64,000 bases of DNA. It comes from Chamaea fasciata (taxonomy: Eukaryota > Chordata > Aves > Passeriformes > Sylviidae). The translations under genes and the position numbers were made by a program. Under the pieces are notes generated by a model. It made no database searches, was not told where the DNA came from, and saw only the letters and a program-made list of their open reading frames with translations. The DNA lies in NCBI GenBank assembly GCA_029207755.1, contig JARCOQ010000002.1, positions 5,828,001 through 5,892,000 of the forward strand, in the 5' to 3' direction. Within the stretch, counting starts at the first letter, position 1; each line of letters starts with the position of its first letter. Of the stretch, positions 37,213 to 49,500 are shown one piece after another.

Positions 37213-38084
37213 GACAGTGCACCCTCAGCAAGTCTCCGGATTACACAAAACTGAGGGGAGCTGTTGACACTTCTGAAGGATGTGATCCCATCCAGAGGGA
37301 CCTGGACAAGCCTGAGAAGTGGCCTATGGGAATCTCACGAGGCTTAACAGACCAAGTCCAAGCTACTGCACCTGGGTCAGAGCAACCCTTGGTACGGTCC
37401 AGGCTGGGGATGAACAGACCCAGAGCAGCCCTGGGAGAAGGACTTGGGGGTGCTGGTGGGTGAGAGGCTGGACATGCCCTGGCTGCGTGCTGGGAGCCCA
37501 GAAACCCCCGTGTGCTGGGCTGCATCCAAAGCCCCATGGGCAGCAGGGCAGGGAGAGGATTCTCCCCTCGGCCCCGCTCTGCTGAGACCCCACCTGCAGG
37601 GCTGCATCCAGCTCTGGGCTCCCAGCACAGCAAGGACAGGGACCTGCTGGAGCCAGGCCAGAGCAGGCACCAAGGTGATCAGAGGGATGGAGCAGCTCTG
37701 CTGTGAGGAAAGCCTGGGAGAATTGGGATTGTTCAGCCTGGAAAAGAGACAGCTCTGGGTTGATCTAATTGTGGCCTTCCAGTACCTGAAGAGAGCCCAC
37801 AGGAAAGATGGAGAGAGACTAAATGCAGAGCCTGGAGTGACAGGACAAGGGGGAATGGTGTTAAACTGACAGAGACTAGGTTTAGGTCAGATATTAGGAA
37901 GAAGTTGTTTGCTGTAAGGTTGGTGAGGCACTGGCACAGGAAAAGGTATGGCTGCCCCATCCCTGGAAGTGCTCCAGGCCAGGCTGGATGGGGCTCTGAT
38001 CAACCTAGTCTAGTGGAAGGTGTCCCTGCCCATGGCAAGTCCCTTCAAACCCAAACTCTTCTAAGGTTCTATGATTCCATGATT
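37213..38084 (+). mobile_element. CR1 LINE, 5'-truncated copy of about 870 bp, sense to the presumed gene
   Basis: The longest CR1 piece here. It begins at the place of the RT catalytic box: 'accctcagcaag' followed by codons for SPDYTKL where an active copy has FADDTKL, so the catalytic aspartate pair is lost. Downstream frames give KDLGVLV-like (as 'gacttgggggtgctggtg'), LGELGLFSLEKRQLWVDLIV, FQYLKRAHRKDGE and VRLVRHWHR strings in CR1 order, with frame breaks between them. The C-terminal 'ccctggaagtgctccaggcc', the 3'UTR 'tggaaggtgtccctgccca' and a tail 'ttctatgattccatgatt' complete it. It is a 5'-truncated, dead insertion with an intact 3' end. Confidence 0.95.
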
Positions 38085-39813
38085 TGCAGAGGCCCTTGTT
38101 CTGATGTCACAAGAACCTGTGTTCTAGCAGTGTATTTTCCATCTCAGTTGAGCCATGGCTGACTCCAAGCTGAGACATGTCCTAGGTTATGTGCTCAGCC
38201 CTGGGTGGGAGCTCATGGCTTTTCACCTTCTGTGCACAAAGACAGTATCTGGCAGCTTGGAGTGAGGAGCAGGAGTGCTTTGGCCCAGCCGGGGCAGCTC
38301 TGGAAACCTCTGGTGTGGTATGGACCTTGTTTTGCTGCTCTTGCATTGCATCTGAATTTAAACAGGCAAAACTATCCTGATACTGCAGGGAAGTCCTCAT
38401 CAGATAGTATCTGGTTCCACAGATGGCCCTTGGAGGGAGCTTGAATTCATAATGCCATTGGTAATGCACTAACAGAAATGAGGTTAAAAAATACAGTCTT
38501 TGTAACAGGCAAAGTAAGGCATCAGTGATAAATTCAATTATTTTAAATGCATCAGACCAGGTTCTGATTTCAGTTACGTGGATATAAACAGGCCTGCTGG
38601 TACCATAGCCTTTTGTGCACGCAAGGAAGGTTAGAGTCTTGTCTCAGGGATGTAAAAATACATCCACTTTAGACTTTATAATGTGTATTAGAAAAATTAA
38701 GCCTGTCCTTGGATTTCATTACATATCAGCATTCAAAATATTTATAAGATATTTTGTGGGTTTGGTGACCTTTTATCAGTGTTTTGGAGGGTTTTCCTTT
38801 TTTCCCCCCACAACTACATAATTCCAAACATTTAATGTACCTGCTAAAACTCTTGTATCGTTGCCTTTCCAGAGAGATCCAGCTGATATGTGAGGCTGGC
38901 TGTATTAACAACAGCCAGAGAAACCATTTATCCCTTCCTACTATCTCTACTAGATATTTCATAGGTACTGTGTGGAGAGGAAATCTGTTCTTTAAATAAG
39001 GTTAAGTGGCTAAATTCTACTTCATCTGCAACAGTAACTTCCAATTTATGAGGCAAGTGACATTCCCATTATTTTCCAGGAAGCTGTTGTGGGGTTTTTT
39101 TGTCATTTGCTAGAGATTTATAAAGTGTATGCTTGAATTGAATAAATACTGTTTTTTTAAAAAATATAGCTTTGTAGAGACAATTATAAATTAATAATAC
39201 TAAAAAGGATAATTGACTCTACATAGTTGATATATTCAGTGATTGAAATAAGACAAAAGCATACAAAATAATCCAGGCAGTAACAGAAAGAAAGCAAAAT
39301 ATGTGTAAGCTGTTGCCATCCACAAACCCAGTTCTGCAGAGCCTATGGATTTTAATGGATTGTGCTATTTAGATGGCAACAAATCTCTGGAAATGCAGCT
39401 GAAAGCCTCCCAGCTTTTCATGCCAACACTACTTCAGCAGAAGTCTCATCTTAAACAAACTTCAGACTTTGTTAGAGTCCTTTATATGACAGATTTATCC
39501 ATGTTTCCTGATTCCCTGCCAACTGACTGCACCTGGTTCACTCTAAATTAGTTATAGTTAATTGTCAATAAATGTGAAGAAGGTCCTCCTGCCATTTTCT
39601 CTTGGCTGTGAAGCTGGTGAGTCTCATGGCTATTTATCAGCTAGAGTTATACATCCTGAGGATTAGAGGAGAAAAAAAAAGAGTAAAATAGAGAGTGGTG
39701 GTAGCTGTTTTGTTACTTTTTTCCCATGTGCGTTTTGGTGCAGGATATGTGTGAGCACAGCTGCACTAAGGTTGAGATGTTATTTAATTCAGGTGATTCT
39801 TGGTTGGATGGGC

Positions 39814-39905
39814 TATAAAGGGTGTGGGAGGTAGGCTGGGCTTTTATCTGCTTGTGTAGGGAGAATTGTTGATTTACAAAGAGTAGAGAGAAAGAAGATC
39901 TATGG
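39814..39905 (+). promoter_or_regulatory. Candidate alternative promoter and first exon in the intron
   Basis: TATAAAG (39814-39820) stands in a locally G-rich setting. A start about 25-30 bases later would fall near 39845, and a strong donor ATGG|GTAAGT closes a putative exon at 39905. The arrangement (TATA box, short leader, donor, then the signal-peptide exon 3.6 kb downstream) is what an alternative TATA-type first exon would look like. The ATG at 39902-39904 would be created just before the donor. There is no transcript evidence and TATA-like words are common in AT-rich DNA. Confidence 0.25.
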
Positions 39906-40975
39906 GTAAGTTTTTATTTCCCTTTTAGTCCAGTGTAATTTTTTTTCTCTTATAGCAGCTTTGGAGTGTAATGTGAAAATAGATTCTTCTCTGTGGAGTT
40001 AAAGTAATTAAAAATCTTTTTTTTTTTTTGTCCTATTGGAGGATGTAATTTGTGTATCTCTTGGCTTTCCTTCAGTAGGCCTTGTGACAACAAAAACTTG
40101 CTTTTAAAATTATTTTTGTATAATTGTAATTTCTGTTTACCTCTTTACAAGATGGCTAAAGGAAAGGCGAAAAAAGGGGCATTTTTCCTGCCCTCTGCCT
40201 TTCTAGACCTGTTGCATCTGCTGTTCCTATTAAGTTGGTATACTTATTGCCTGATTCCATCCTTGGTCATTTTATTCCTGTGTTTGAGGGGCTGAAGCGG
40301 CACTAGTGTAAATCCAAAGGTTGTAAAGGTTAATTACAGGCTTGCTAGTTAAGCTTTTTTACTGTAATGTTCTTCTCTATTAGAAAAAGTGTTCTTTAAT
40401 TAAAAAATGTGTTTGTTTGAGATAAACCTGCTTGCCTACACCTGTGTGAAAAGTGAGGCTCAGGAGTCGGAGGGGATTAATGGTTTTGAGTCTGAGGCAG
40501 TTTTCTGCTTCTATAATAAAAGCCTCCTGCTGAATTTTCCTCGGGAAATGGAACCTGTAGTTTGAATTTTAAGTTACTTATGTGTCGGTTACTGCTCTTT
40601 GCTTCTTTCCCTTCACAAATTGTCTCATAGAAGACAAGAAATATGACAGGAATAATATCTTTAAGGCTTAGATTCCCTCTGTCTCTTTGGAGTTTTGTGC
40701 TGTTGTGAAGTGTATAGCTTTCACCCAGACCCTGCAGCCTCTTCTGCCTTGCTGTTTCTTTCGGGGATGGGTCCTGTGTTGTGAAGAAAATGGCTCTTGG
40801 ATCCAGAATAAAACCTTCCAACTTTTGATTTTTTTTTTCTCAATTGGAGTGGTATGGATACAGTCTCTAGGCTTCCCCTTAGTAATGTGTTTTTTTTCCT
40901 CTGCCCGCTAGTTGTGAACTTTCAAGCCAAAAAAATCTTTAAAAAGCTAAACGTTTCCTGGTGAGGTTGTGAGAT

Positions 40976-41280
40976 AATAATGGAATGGTTTGTGTGGGAA
41001 GAGACCTTAAAGGCCATCCAGTTCCAACCCCCTGCCATCGGCAGGGATACCTTCTTCTAGACTGGGATGCTCAGAGCCCCATCCAACCTGGCCTTGAACA
41101 CTCCCAGGGATGGGGCAGCCACAGCTTCTCTGGGCAACCTGTGCCAGGGCCTCACAAGCCTCAAAGTGAAGAATTTCTTCCCAATATTCAATCTCAACCT
41201 ACTCCCTAACAGTCTGAGACATTTCGCCTTGTTCTATCCCTACATGCCCTTGGAAAAAGCCTTTAGGTGCTGGAAAGCAT
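40976..41280 (-). mobile_element. CR1 LINE 3' end, reverse orientation
   Basis: The plus strand reads 'ggaatggtttgtgtgggaag', 'ccttaaaggccatccagttc', 'tggccttgaacactcccagg', 'gggcaacctgtgccagggcc', 'gaagaatttcttcccaat' and 'tttaggtgctggaaagc', the reverse of a CR1 3' region over about 300 bases with one likely deletion near 41255. This is a dead copy, antisense to the presumed gene. Confidence 0.93.
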
Positions 41281-42804
41281 CTTAATGCTTTCTTAGTTGT
41301 AATATTTATATTACAGCTATTAGGGCTGTAGATGCAAATGCCAGCTTCTTGTGGAACTCTAGCTTTCTGTAGACACAGTCAAAACAAAAATTATCTTGGA
41401 CATTTTAATTAATTGTAACATAGGTAAATAGCTAATTGAATACCATCTGTTTGCTTGGGCTGAGCATCAAGAATGTGTCTGTTAGTTTGAGGAAAGAATA
41501 TTCATGAAACAGAACATCTCCTTTTCAAGACACTAACTTCACAAAACTATTTCTTTGACCTTGCCTTACCTTGTGGTAACGTGTGTATATTTTTAGGATG
41601 TTTATTGTTCTAAGTTTTCACTTTGGAATTCCCATTTTCAGTTGTTTGCTTCTCCTTTCCTGTGGGGGTTAAGTAGTCCAAAAAAGACAAGGCTAAAACA
41701 AACAAAGCTTTTTAGCATCCTTTTCTCTCTTCCTTCCATATGCCTGAGAGGGGATAGAGAGGAACTGTGTGTGCTGGTTGGGGAGGGCACTGTTCTGCTG
41801 AAATAACAGCAGCTCTAGGAGGCCTCAAACAAGCTCTCCACAAGAAAATCAAGGTGTTTGTAACAATGGGGAGAATTCCCTATGCAAAAGAATTACCTTC
41901 AACAACCTGTTTTGAAGCAAAACATAATTTTCCTTCTGAACAGCTACGTGAAGTGCATGGGCAGATACTTTGTGATTTGGGCAGATGGTTAATGCACTGA
42001 TTAAATGCAAATGTGAAAGTTTGGTGGTCACAGCAAACAGGAAATATTACCCCTTCCCTTTAACCTGTCAGCCAAAACCCATTCTTGTAGGAGCTTCCAC
42101 TGCCTGCCTTCCCTCCATAAGTGGGGGTAGGTGAGAAAGGGAGAAACTGAAATATAGTGCTCTACATATCTGCTTTTGTCATCTTTAGGTTTTCATTCTA
42201 TAAATTTTACTGAGAGTTTAAGTTGCATAAAGCAGTGATATTTTTCACTGGAGATCATGGATCAGAATTGAGAATTATGGATTATAATTTCAGTTGAACC
42301 TTTTGTTATGGATGAGTGCTGCATCCATGAGTTTGGAAAATAACTTCTTTAAAAATTACTGTAATATCAACATTAAAAGTATGCTTAATGAGCCAATATG
42401 TAAACATACCCTTCTGTTAGTGTAGTGTTTTCCCTGTTTTTTTCCAAATTTTTTTTTTAATTGTCCTGTTCACAAGGGTTTTATGGCTCTTTATAATGGA
42501 AAAGAACCACAAGAAGTTACTTACAATACCATCTTGTTTTTAAAAACTACTTACTGCTGCAAGACTTCCCACATGTTGGCTAAATTTCCCAAACATTCAT
42601 ACACCAATTTATGTAATAGCTGCCTGTGCTTTAGACTAGAAATGAAATTCTGTGTTTTCCAGCTAGTCCTGTGTAATTTGTACAGTTCTGATAAATCAGT
42701 ATTCAATTAAACAGCTCTTCTGATGGAGCAGATCTGAGTCAGAGTGCTGTAAGAGGAGGTGTGGTGGGGAATAATAAATAGGTGAATGTTGCCAGTGCCA
42801 GTGA

Positions 42805-42957
42805 TGATGCCCAGAGGAGCTCATCCCTGGAAGTGTTCCAGGCCAGGCTGGATGGGGCTCTGAGCACCCTGGTCCTGTGGAAGGTGTCCCTGCCCATGGC
42901 AGTGGGTTGGAAAGAGATGAGCTTTGAAGTTGCTTCCAACCCAAATCATTCTATAAT
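42805..42957 (+). mobile_element. CR1 LINE 3' end, short
   Basis: A frame reads SSLEVFQARLDGALSTLV, the end of CR1 ORF2, followed by 'tggaaggtgtccctgccca' and 'cttccaacccaaatcattct'. About 150 bases, 5'-truncated, lying about 500 bases upstream of the signal-peptide exon. Confidence 0.9.
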
Positions 42958-43474
42958 GTTAAAAGTGTGGTGACTGGAAGACTCAGTTGGTCCCTAAAAG
43001 CCCATGATGAAAAGCAATGGCTCGCACATCTCCATGTTGTAAAACCCAAGACTGAAAAAAAATCCAAATTTTAAGTACATTGAGGGATTTTGCCTCAGGA
43101 AATTTTCTTTGCAATCCAACGAGACTTCTAAGAGAATTAAGTGAGGTGCTGCTTGTTCAGGACTTTTAAATCTGGCTGGATCTGGGAGTTTTTCTGGTGA
43201 AGCTCAGGCCTTCTGTACAAAAGGAAAATTCAAGCATTTTCAAAGCCACTTATTTTGATTTTGTAGTAGCCTATGAGGTGACGGTATTGAGCAAACAGTC
43301 AGGGAGGTTCTGAATGAAAGAGCATTTTTACCAGTGAGTATTTATTAAAGTAGAGTTATAGATGTGTACTGAGGAAATTTATGGGAATTTTTTTGCTTTC
43401 CTTCACCCTAAGGTATATTTCCCAAGAGTTATAACTAAAACATTCAATAATATTTCTTTGCACAGCATCCAATA

Positions 43475-43510
43475 ATGCAATGGCTGGAAGACAAGGAAGT
43501 GGCAGAGTAG
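43475..43510 (+). promoter_or_regulatory. Overlapping upstream ORF, 11 codons plus stop
   Basis: An ATG at 43475 lies 5 bases before the main ATG in another frame and ends at TAG 43508-43510, inside the main coding region. It has A at -3 but C at +4; the main ATG has G at -3 and G at +4. Scanning ribosomes could use either. In general, overlapping uORFs reduce translation of the main frame, and leaky scanning would let it be used. If the exon is real, this start arrangement would be part of every transcript containing it. Confidence 0.55.
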
Positions 43511-43582
43511 CTGGGTGGATGCACTGGATATTGGCAATAATTCTGATGCTGTGGGGTCACCAGATCAGTGGACAAGGACAAG
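43480..43582 (+). CDS. First coding exon: signal peptide of an unidentified secreted or membrane protein
   Basis: The exon encodes 34 residues plus one base of the next codon (phase 1). The start is MAGRQGSGRVAGW (residues 1-13, two or three basic residues). A hydrophobic core follows from about residue 15 to 26 (HWILAIILMLWG), then a polar end HQISGQGQ (27-34). This is the n-h-c layout of a signal peptide; cleavage after ISG or nearby is plausible. The start was chosen for its position at the exon's first good Kozak context (GCAATGG) and because the other ATG leads to a stop after 11 codons. An internal Met at residue 14 could be an alternative start that keeps the hydrophobic core. A phase 1 boundary after a signal peptide is common in genes for receptors and extracellular-matrix proteins. 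I compared it mentally with many such genes and do not recognise it. The rest of the gene is not visible. Confidence 0.65.
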
Positions 43583-46500
43583 GTAAGTGAAGATCATTTA
43601 CTGCAATTTGATATTGACATAGTATTGAATAGCAGTGGTTAGAGAAAGAAGGCTGTATGATCCAAGGGCTGGACTGCTGTGAATAGCTGACAAGAAATAG
43701 GGATATAAAAAGCTGCATGACTTCAGTTGAGAAGTTAAATTCTGTTTGGAAAATGATGTCTTGATGCCTTCAGGGATTATCCAGGTGCTTGAATCTGTTT
43801 TCATGTGCTCAGTGATTGAAGTGTGCCTTGAAATAAATCTTCCCTTTGTATGTGTTGCTGGCTCTCTAGGTGGGGAGAAGAAGCTGTTTAGGAGATTATA
43901 GACATGGATACTTCATGTTGTTTGGCTGTGGTATCTGCAATATTCAGAAAGGCTTTTGTGGCCATGCTATAAATAATTTCCCTGTTGCATTCCTGTCTCA
44001 CTCACTGATAGAGGTGCATAATAACAGCTGTGGGGATGCAGACAGGCAAAAGAAAAAGTCTCCTTGGATTTTTAGTTTTGAAAAATGAACCATTATTGCA
44101 TGTTTGTGATCTGAGGGCTGCTAGCAAGAGAGGTAAAACCAGGCTATTATACTTTGTAATATATATTTAGAATAAAAGATGCTTGTGTGTTGTGTCAGAT
44201 TGGGAAAGGGGGAAAATTGTAATTTTGAGGCACTGAAATTAAAGTGAATAAATTTTTGAGGAATTCTTTAATCAGGCCTTCAGGAAATATGTTACATGTG
44301 GGCAGAGATTTCCACATCCTTAATTTACTCCTCAAGTGTGGAAAATGCTGTATGTTTTTTGCTAGAGCCCCTCTGTTCTCTATTACTCCAGTCACTGGCT
44401 ACAAGCATGGTGCTGGTTAGTGTGTGCAGCCTGTGCTGGGTCCTTTTCCTTAGCTAATTTGGACTACAGGAAGAGTTCTTGGCTGTTTGAAGGATAATGC
44501 TGTTCACTCTTGGTGCAGTTTTAGAGGTAGGAATTGGATATAAACTGTGCACTTCAGTTCTGCTGGAAACTTCTGTGGAACTTGTGTGTTGCCTCCAGAA
44601 ATCCTAAAATCCAACCTGGCAGCCTGTATAGAAGTTTAGCAGGGAAGTGTCATGGGTGTTTTGCAGGTAGCAACCAGCTTTTCTGTGATATAAATTGTAT
44701 TTGTACAAAAAGGGATGTTGCTTTTCTAAAGTGTCCATTTTGACATTATAGTCTTTGAATTGGAAAACCAGGTATGTTTGAAGACTATTATGTGGTATTG
44801 TGCTAAAGTGTGATGGGTATGGTAAATTTTTCTGTTTTATGAAATATTGGTGAATGACATTGGAAAGAAACACAGATATACAGCATCTTGAAAGAATTTG
44901 TTTTCAGAGTGGGTGATGTGAGGGCAGCTGTGCTGGGAAATTGTCTTTACATGGTTCTAAACCCTCTGTGAGTTTCTGGTTGATGATAAGACAGTCTTGA
45001 TCTATGAGCTGAGCTTCAGTCATGTCATTCTGTGTGTTTCTGATTTCTAATAATTTTCAAATTGTAGAAAAATGAAACTACTATGACAAAACACTCTATG
45101 ATGCAAGATGTCTTCCTAAAGTTAGCAGTGACCCTTAGTGGAAAATGGATATAGACCACAATCATGTTATTTTGCTTTTATTTTAAACGACTTTACAAGG
45201 TTGTTACACAGCTCTTGAATATTAAATACCTCTAAGCAGGTCTAGTATAATAAAACTGACTGTGTTTCAGTCTTGGTAGACTTTGTACTCTACTGTCATG
45301 GAAGTGTAGTGTAGACTTTTGAGCATATACTTATTTCAACTGCTGTGCATTGCTTTGAACCTTCACTTGAGAAATGTGAACTTTTAATGGCAATGAGGTA
45401 GTAAATTATAAACAAGGAACAAGTATTTTTTGGCATAATTACACACACAGGATGTTTTAAAAATGCAAAACCCTTAGGTTTCAGGATATATCTAATTTTG
45501 CTCTGGGCTTCTGTTAACACTTTATTTTTCTAAAGTAAAGCCCTTTGGGCATGCCTTGCAGGAAACTGAGAAATGTGATTTCTGATTAATTTGAGTAAAA
45601 TTAATATTAATTATAAAGTTTGGTTATTTGGAGTCTATCAGGACAATAAAATGAAGAAATAATGATTCTGTGTCTGGGCATAGAACCAAAAGTGTTTAAA
45701 AGCCATATGGCTGCATTTAAAGAAAACAGCTTCTGAGTCACATAACTTCAGTGTGAGTGGGTTGCTATGGAAGTTAGGAAGAAATCAACATTTGTTCCAC
45801 TTCCATTTCCAATCAGAATAGTAAACTTAAATTGAAAGCCCTTTGTTTTTCAACAGCTCTTTCTATCCTTCCCTTTTTACGCATTAACCCAACCCAAGAA
45901 TTGTCTGGTTTTTGTGGTCCGTGTGGCTGCATCTTCCTCTATTCACGTGTAGCTTAGGACTAGATACTTCAGTGTATCCAGTGCAAGTGTCCAGTAGAGA
46001 CTGAAGTAAGGAAGAAACTGTTTTAATTTATTTTGCACTCTAGCACAATAGACAAATGTGTAGTTTTAGTGTTTTGCATCCATTCTGCTTTTCTCACTTA
46101 CCTGAATATTGCAGGTTTACTCCTCTGTCTTCAGAGGAGCAAATATATTTTGGCCTGTGTTTTGTATGGAGGTGAATTCAAAAAAAGACTTACCTCTTAC
46201 ACTGAGCCCTGAGTATTTTGAAGAGTATTTTGAAACAGACTTGTTTTTCTTGGTGAACTTTGAAATTATATATCTGGAAGTCTGAAGTTACTTGAACAGT
46301 AAGCAGGCAATTACTGTTCAGTGATATCCACAAATAGTGTTAGCATTGATATTAAGACAGAAGATGAATAAGGAGTCCTGAAATCTAATAACGTTCAGAC
46401 TTGTAAAAGAAGTGAATGTTGCTTAATATCTGGAATTTCACTGCTGTGCAGATGAAGCAGGTGCTCTCTTTGAAGCTCTAGAGATGCTAGATAAAACAGT

Positions 46501-49500
46501 GTCTGCTCTCTGAAGTACACAGCAGTAGTGCTGATGATCTTGGGTGCATGCTCTCTGCCCAAAATGAGCCTTTCAAATATTTCTCTTTTTTTTACAGAGC
46601 TGTCAGGGTACAGTGTTGACAGGTTGCTTTATTTAATGATCAAGCATAAAGGCTGTGCAATGTGCTACAGTTGAGAGGCTTCAGAGCTCAGACAATGTGC
46701 TAGAAAGCAGTGGGTGTTGCTGGCTGGCCAAGCTCTGATCCCCTGCCTGCAGGAACATTTTTTCCCCCCACAACACAGGTCTAATGGGGGAAAGCACCTT
46801 AACTTTTGAATTTAAACAGTGTTGTGTGTAAGTATATAATATCTTTGGTTTCTTTTTGCATTTTGTAACTTTAATCAGTGATAAAGGAGGCAGCATTATG
46901 GCTAACTTGGAATATTCAGGAGTATTTATCAGTGCACCTTCAGAAACAGGAAAGGAGTCTGCTGGGCTTCAGAGTCATAAGGGGTGTGCTTTTAGCTGAG
47001 GACAAGCATTCAAACTGCCTCAATTTCACCTTCTTTTGTCTGTGCTGCTGACAAAGCCCAAATGTTCCTCAAAACAGGCTCCAAAATGAATGAATAACAA
47101 TGTCTTCACTGGGTTCTGAGATTACTGTGGCCTGTCAATGGTGGGAAGGAAGGCAGGTTGAGGATACCTGAGATTTCTTCCCAAACCCATCCTTAGTCAT
47201 GTGTTTTGACCGTGAAGACTAAGCTGTGGTGTCTATTTCCAACCACTACACTTTGCTGTGGGCTAAAGCAGTGTCAGTATCTTTCTCTAGCTCAGCTGTC
47301 TCGCTGACAAGGTAAGGAAAAGTATTTTGTATAAATGGAGTGTGTACATATGCACATACACCGTTTTGTGGTACTAAATGACTGGCAGTGATTTTGGCTT
47401 CAAAAAATGTAAAACCAGAGAGGTAAAAAACTGCATGTAGGAATCAAGAGTATTGGGACTGGTTCCAAATTTCCCACCTCAGCTAATCCTGAAATGGTTC
47501 GTGGGTGCTGTGGTGCCATGATTTGCATTCAGCACTGCCAAACCTGCCAAGTGCATGTGTGTAACCTGGCTTTTGACTCTCTGTGGGCACAGGAGCAGCC
47601 CCGTGGGGACATGGAATGGGACCCAGGTGGCACTGCTGCCTCAGGGATGCTGCCCACACCAGTCTTGTACAGCTCCTAGGTCACCCAGCCCATCCAGAGC
47701 CTGTGGCACAGCCCAGCAGGGTAGGATGGGTTTTCATGCTCAGAGGAGGAAAGTTGATATTTGTTCTGAGCGTCTGATGTGAGTTGGCTGGCAGGTTTTT
47801 GGTTTGATGGTAACTTCTGCTACCTGAAAATCAGTCCTCTTACATCAGTCTTTAAAGCTCACCTTTGAATAAATGAATGTGCAAAGCTGCAGGTCATGTA
47901 TTAATGCTAAGGAGGCATTGAGTCTATGACAGACCTGTGCTTGGATCCAAATCTAGACTAAACCCAGGTGACAAGCTTAAGTAGTCTTTGCTTGTGCACT
48001 ACTATGTGTTATAAATTCAGGTGATTCAGTGAGAAAAATTTGGGATAGGACAACCAAAGCCCTCCAGGCACGTTATGTTACATTGCAGTTATCCCTTCTG
48101 TCTTGGTGCTTCCTCACTGTGCGATTCTAATGGATATTTGAGTTAAATGATGAAGAAGCTAAGTAATTATGGGGCTAGATGTTGTGTTTGTATTCTCACT
48201 GTATGTGTGTGAAGGCACTTAGAGACATTTGAGTGAGTTTTTGGAAAAAAACAAACCCAAAAGCTTTTTTCTTGAGGCCAAGATGTACTGTGTGGGAAAC
48301 GTGTGTGAATGGTATACCTAAAACTCATGTTCTCACTTTTGCCTATGCAAGCTGGATGCCTTAGGTGGAAAAGTGGTTTTTACATACACCTGTGCATGAA
48401 AAAAAAGATTGAACTGAAAAGAGAAGTCTTGTTTTTGGTTCAGCAGCCTGTGTTGGAGAGCTTCAGCTTTAGTGAAAGAAACATCAGCCTTAATGCAAAG
48501 TGACTGCTGCTTGTCTTATAATAATGTTCTGAAAGTACATTTGAAAGCACAGTGTGTACCTTTACCCTATCAAAGTACCAGTAGTTTTTTATAGCGATTG
48601 AACATGATTTAGTACTTAACCTTTCTCTCTTGTACATTACGCAGCTTTGCTAATGGATGGCAACACTGTATTTTGAAGGGAGGATTTGTTTTGTTTTTAA
48701 TGGAATGGTTAATAGTAGCCACTTTAAAATTGGCAAGTAGCTTTAAAAAAAAAGCTGTTAACCAATAATATATTACATTTTTTTCAAAGAGTTCCTAATT
48801 TTTTGAGGCAACACCCTTTGCAGAAACTCTTGATGGAAAAGAAACTAGGAGAGTCTTTCTTTAAGGTATTCTTGCCTCATGTACTATTTGAAAAGTGAAA
48901 TCTGAAAAAAGGCAACTGCGTGTACCGCCTTGTAATGCAGCTGAAGTTCTGCATGAACTGTGGAATTTAAATTCAATCACAAAGCATTCTTTGCTTTCAA
49001 TCAATTAAATTTCCATTTGTCATAAATCCTTCTTGCAGGCCAAGGCACTGCACAGTTAATGCAACCTACAAATATTGTGTTTTTCTTTAGAATTAATTTT
49101 CATGGACTTTCACAAAAAGGTATAAGTTTTTAAGCATGCAGTCATTGCTCTTTGTGGCCAATAATCAGAAAATACTTTGTGTCTTGCCTATTTCAGAGAG
49201 ATCCAAGGTAACTCAAATAGTAAACAATTAAATTTAAGACATGATCATTATAGATTCCACTATAATGTAATTCTCAGAAATCATGCGACAAAAGGCAAGA
49301 CTAATTTCAGCATGAAGTACAGGAAGATATAATTTGAGCAGAATAGTTATTATTAATGAGGAAGTAGAAAATTAGTGGTAATAGCTCTAACTAGCCAAGG
49401 AAAAAAGGGTTCTTATTGCTGAAGTGACAAAAGCCCGTGAAGTTTTTGGGATAAAGTGATAAACGGGCTTGAGAATACTCATGAAAAATGTGGACTATCT

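Larger units (their letters stand above)
30400..43465 (+). other. Presumed first intron (about 13.07 kb)
   Basis: Bounded by the donor GTAAGAG at 30400 and the acceptor TTTGCACAG ending at 43465. No convincing coding exon is seen inside. It holds an A-rich microsatellite (34514-34574), three CR1 pieces (37213-38084, 40976-41280, 42805-42957) and a TATA-donor arrangement at 39814-39905 that may be an alternative first exon. Whether this is a single intron depends on the two exon calls being right. Confidence 0.5.
43466..43582 (+). other. Probable exon 2: end of 5'UTR plus the start codon exon
   Basis: The acceptor is TTTCTTTGCACAG (AG at 43464-43465), with a branch-like TAACTAAAA about 27 bases upstream. 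The donor is AAG|GTAAGTG (intron from 43583), close to the consensus. The 117-base exon has 14 bases of leader, a short overlapping uORF and the main ATG at 43480. The match at both splice sites, the strong start context and the hydrophobic product make this the best-supported coding exon in the window. Confidence 0.72.

Noticed and set aside
37444..37869. 141-codon open frame that looks protein-like
   Set aside because: It is a decayed part of CR1 ORF2 (LGELGLFSLEKRQLW string), not a host gene.
40050..40295. Hydrophobic 81-codon frame
   Set aside because: No splice sites or start context; hydrophobicity follows from T-rich DNA.
47494..47782. GC-richer patch with overlapping short frames
   Set aside because: No CpG clustering, no splice pattern and no recognised repeat or domain.
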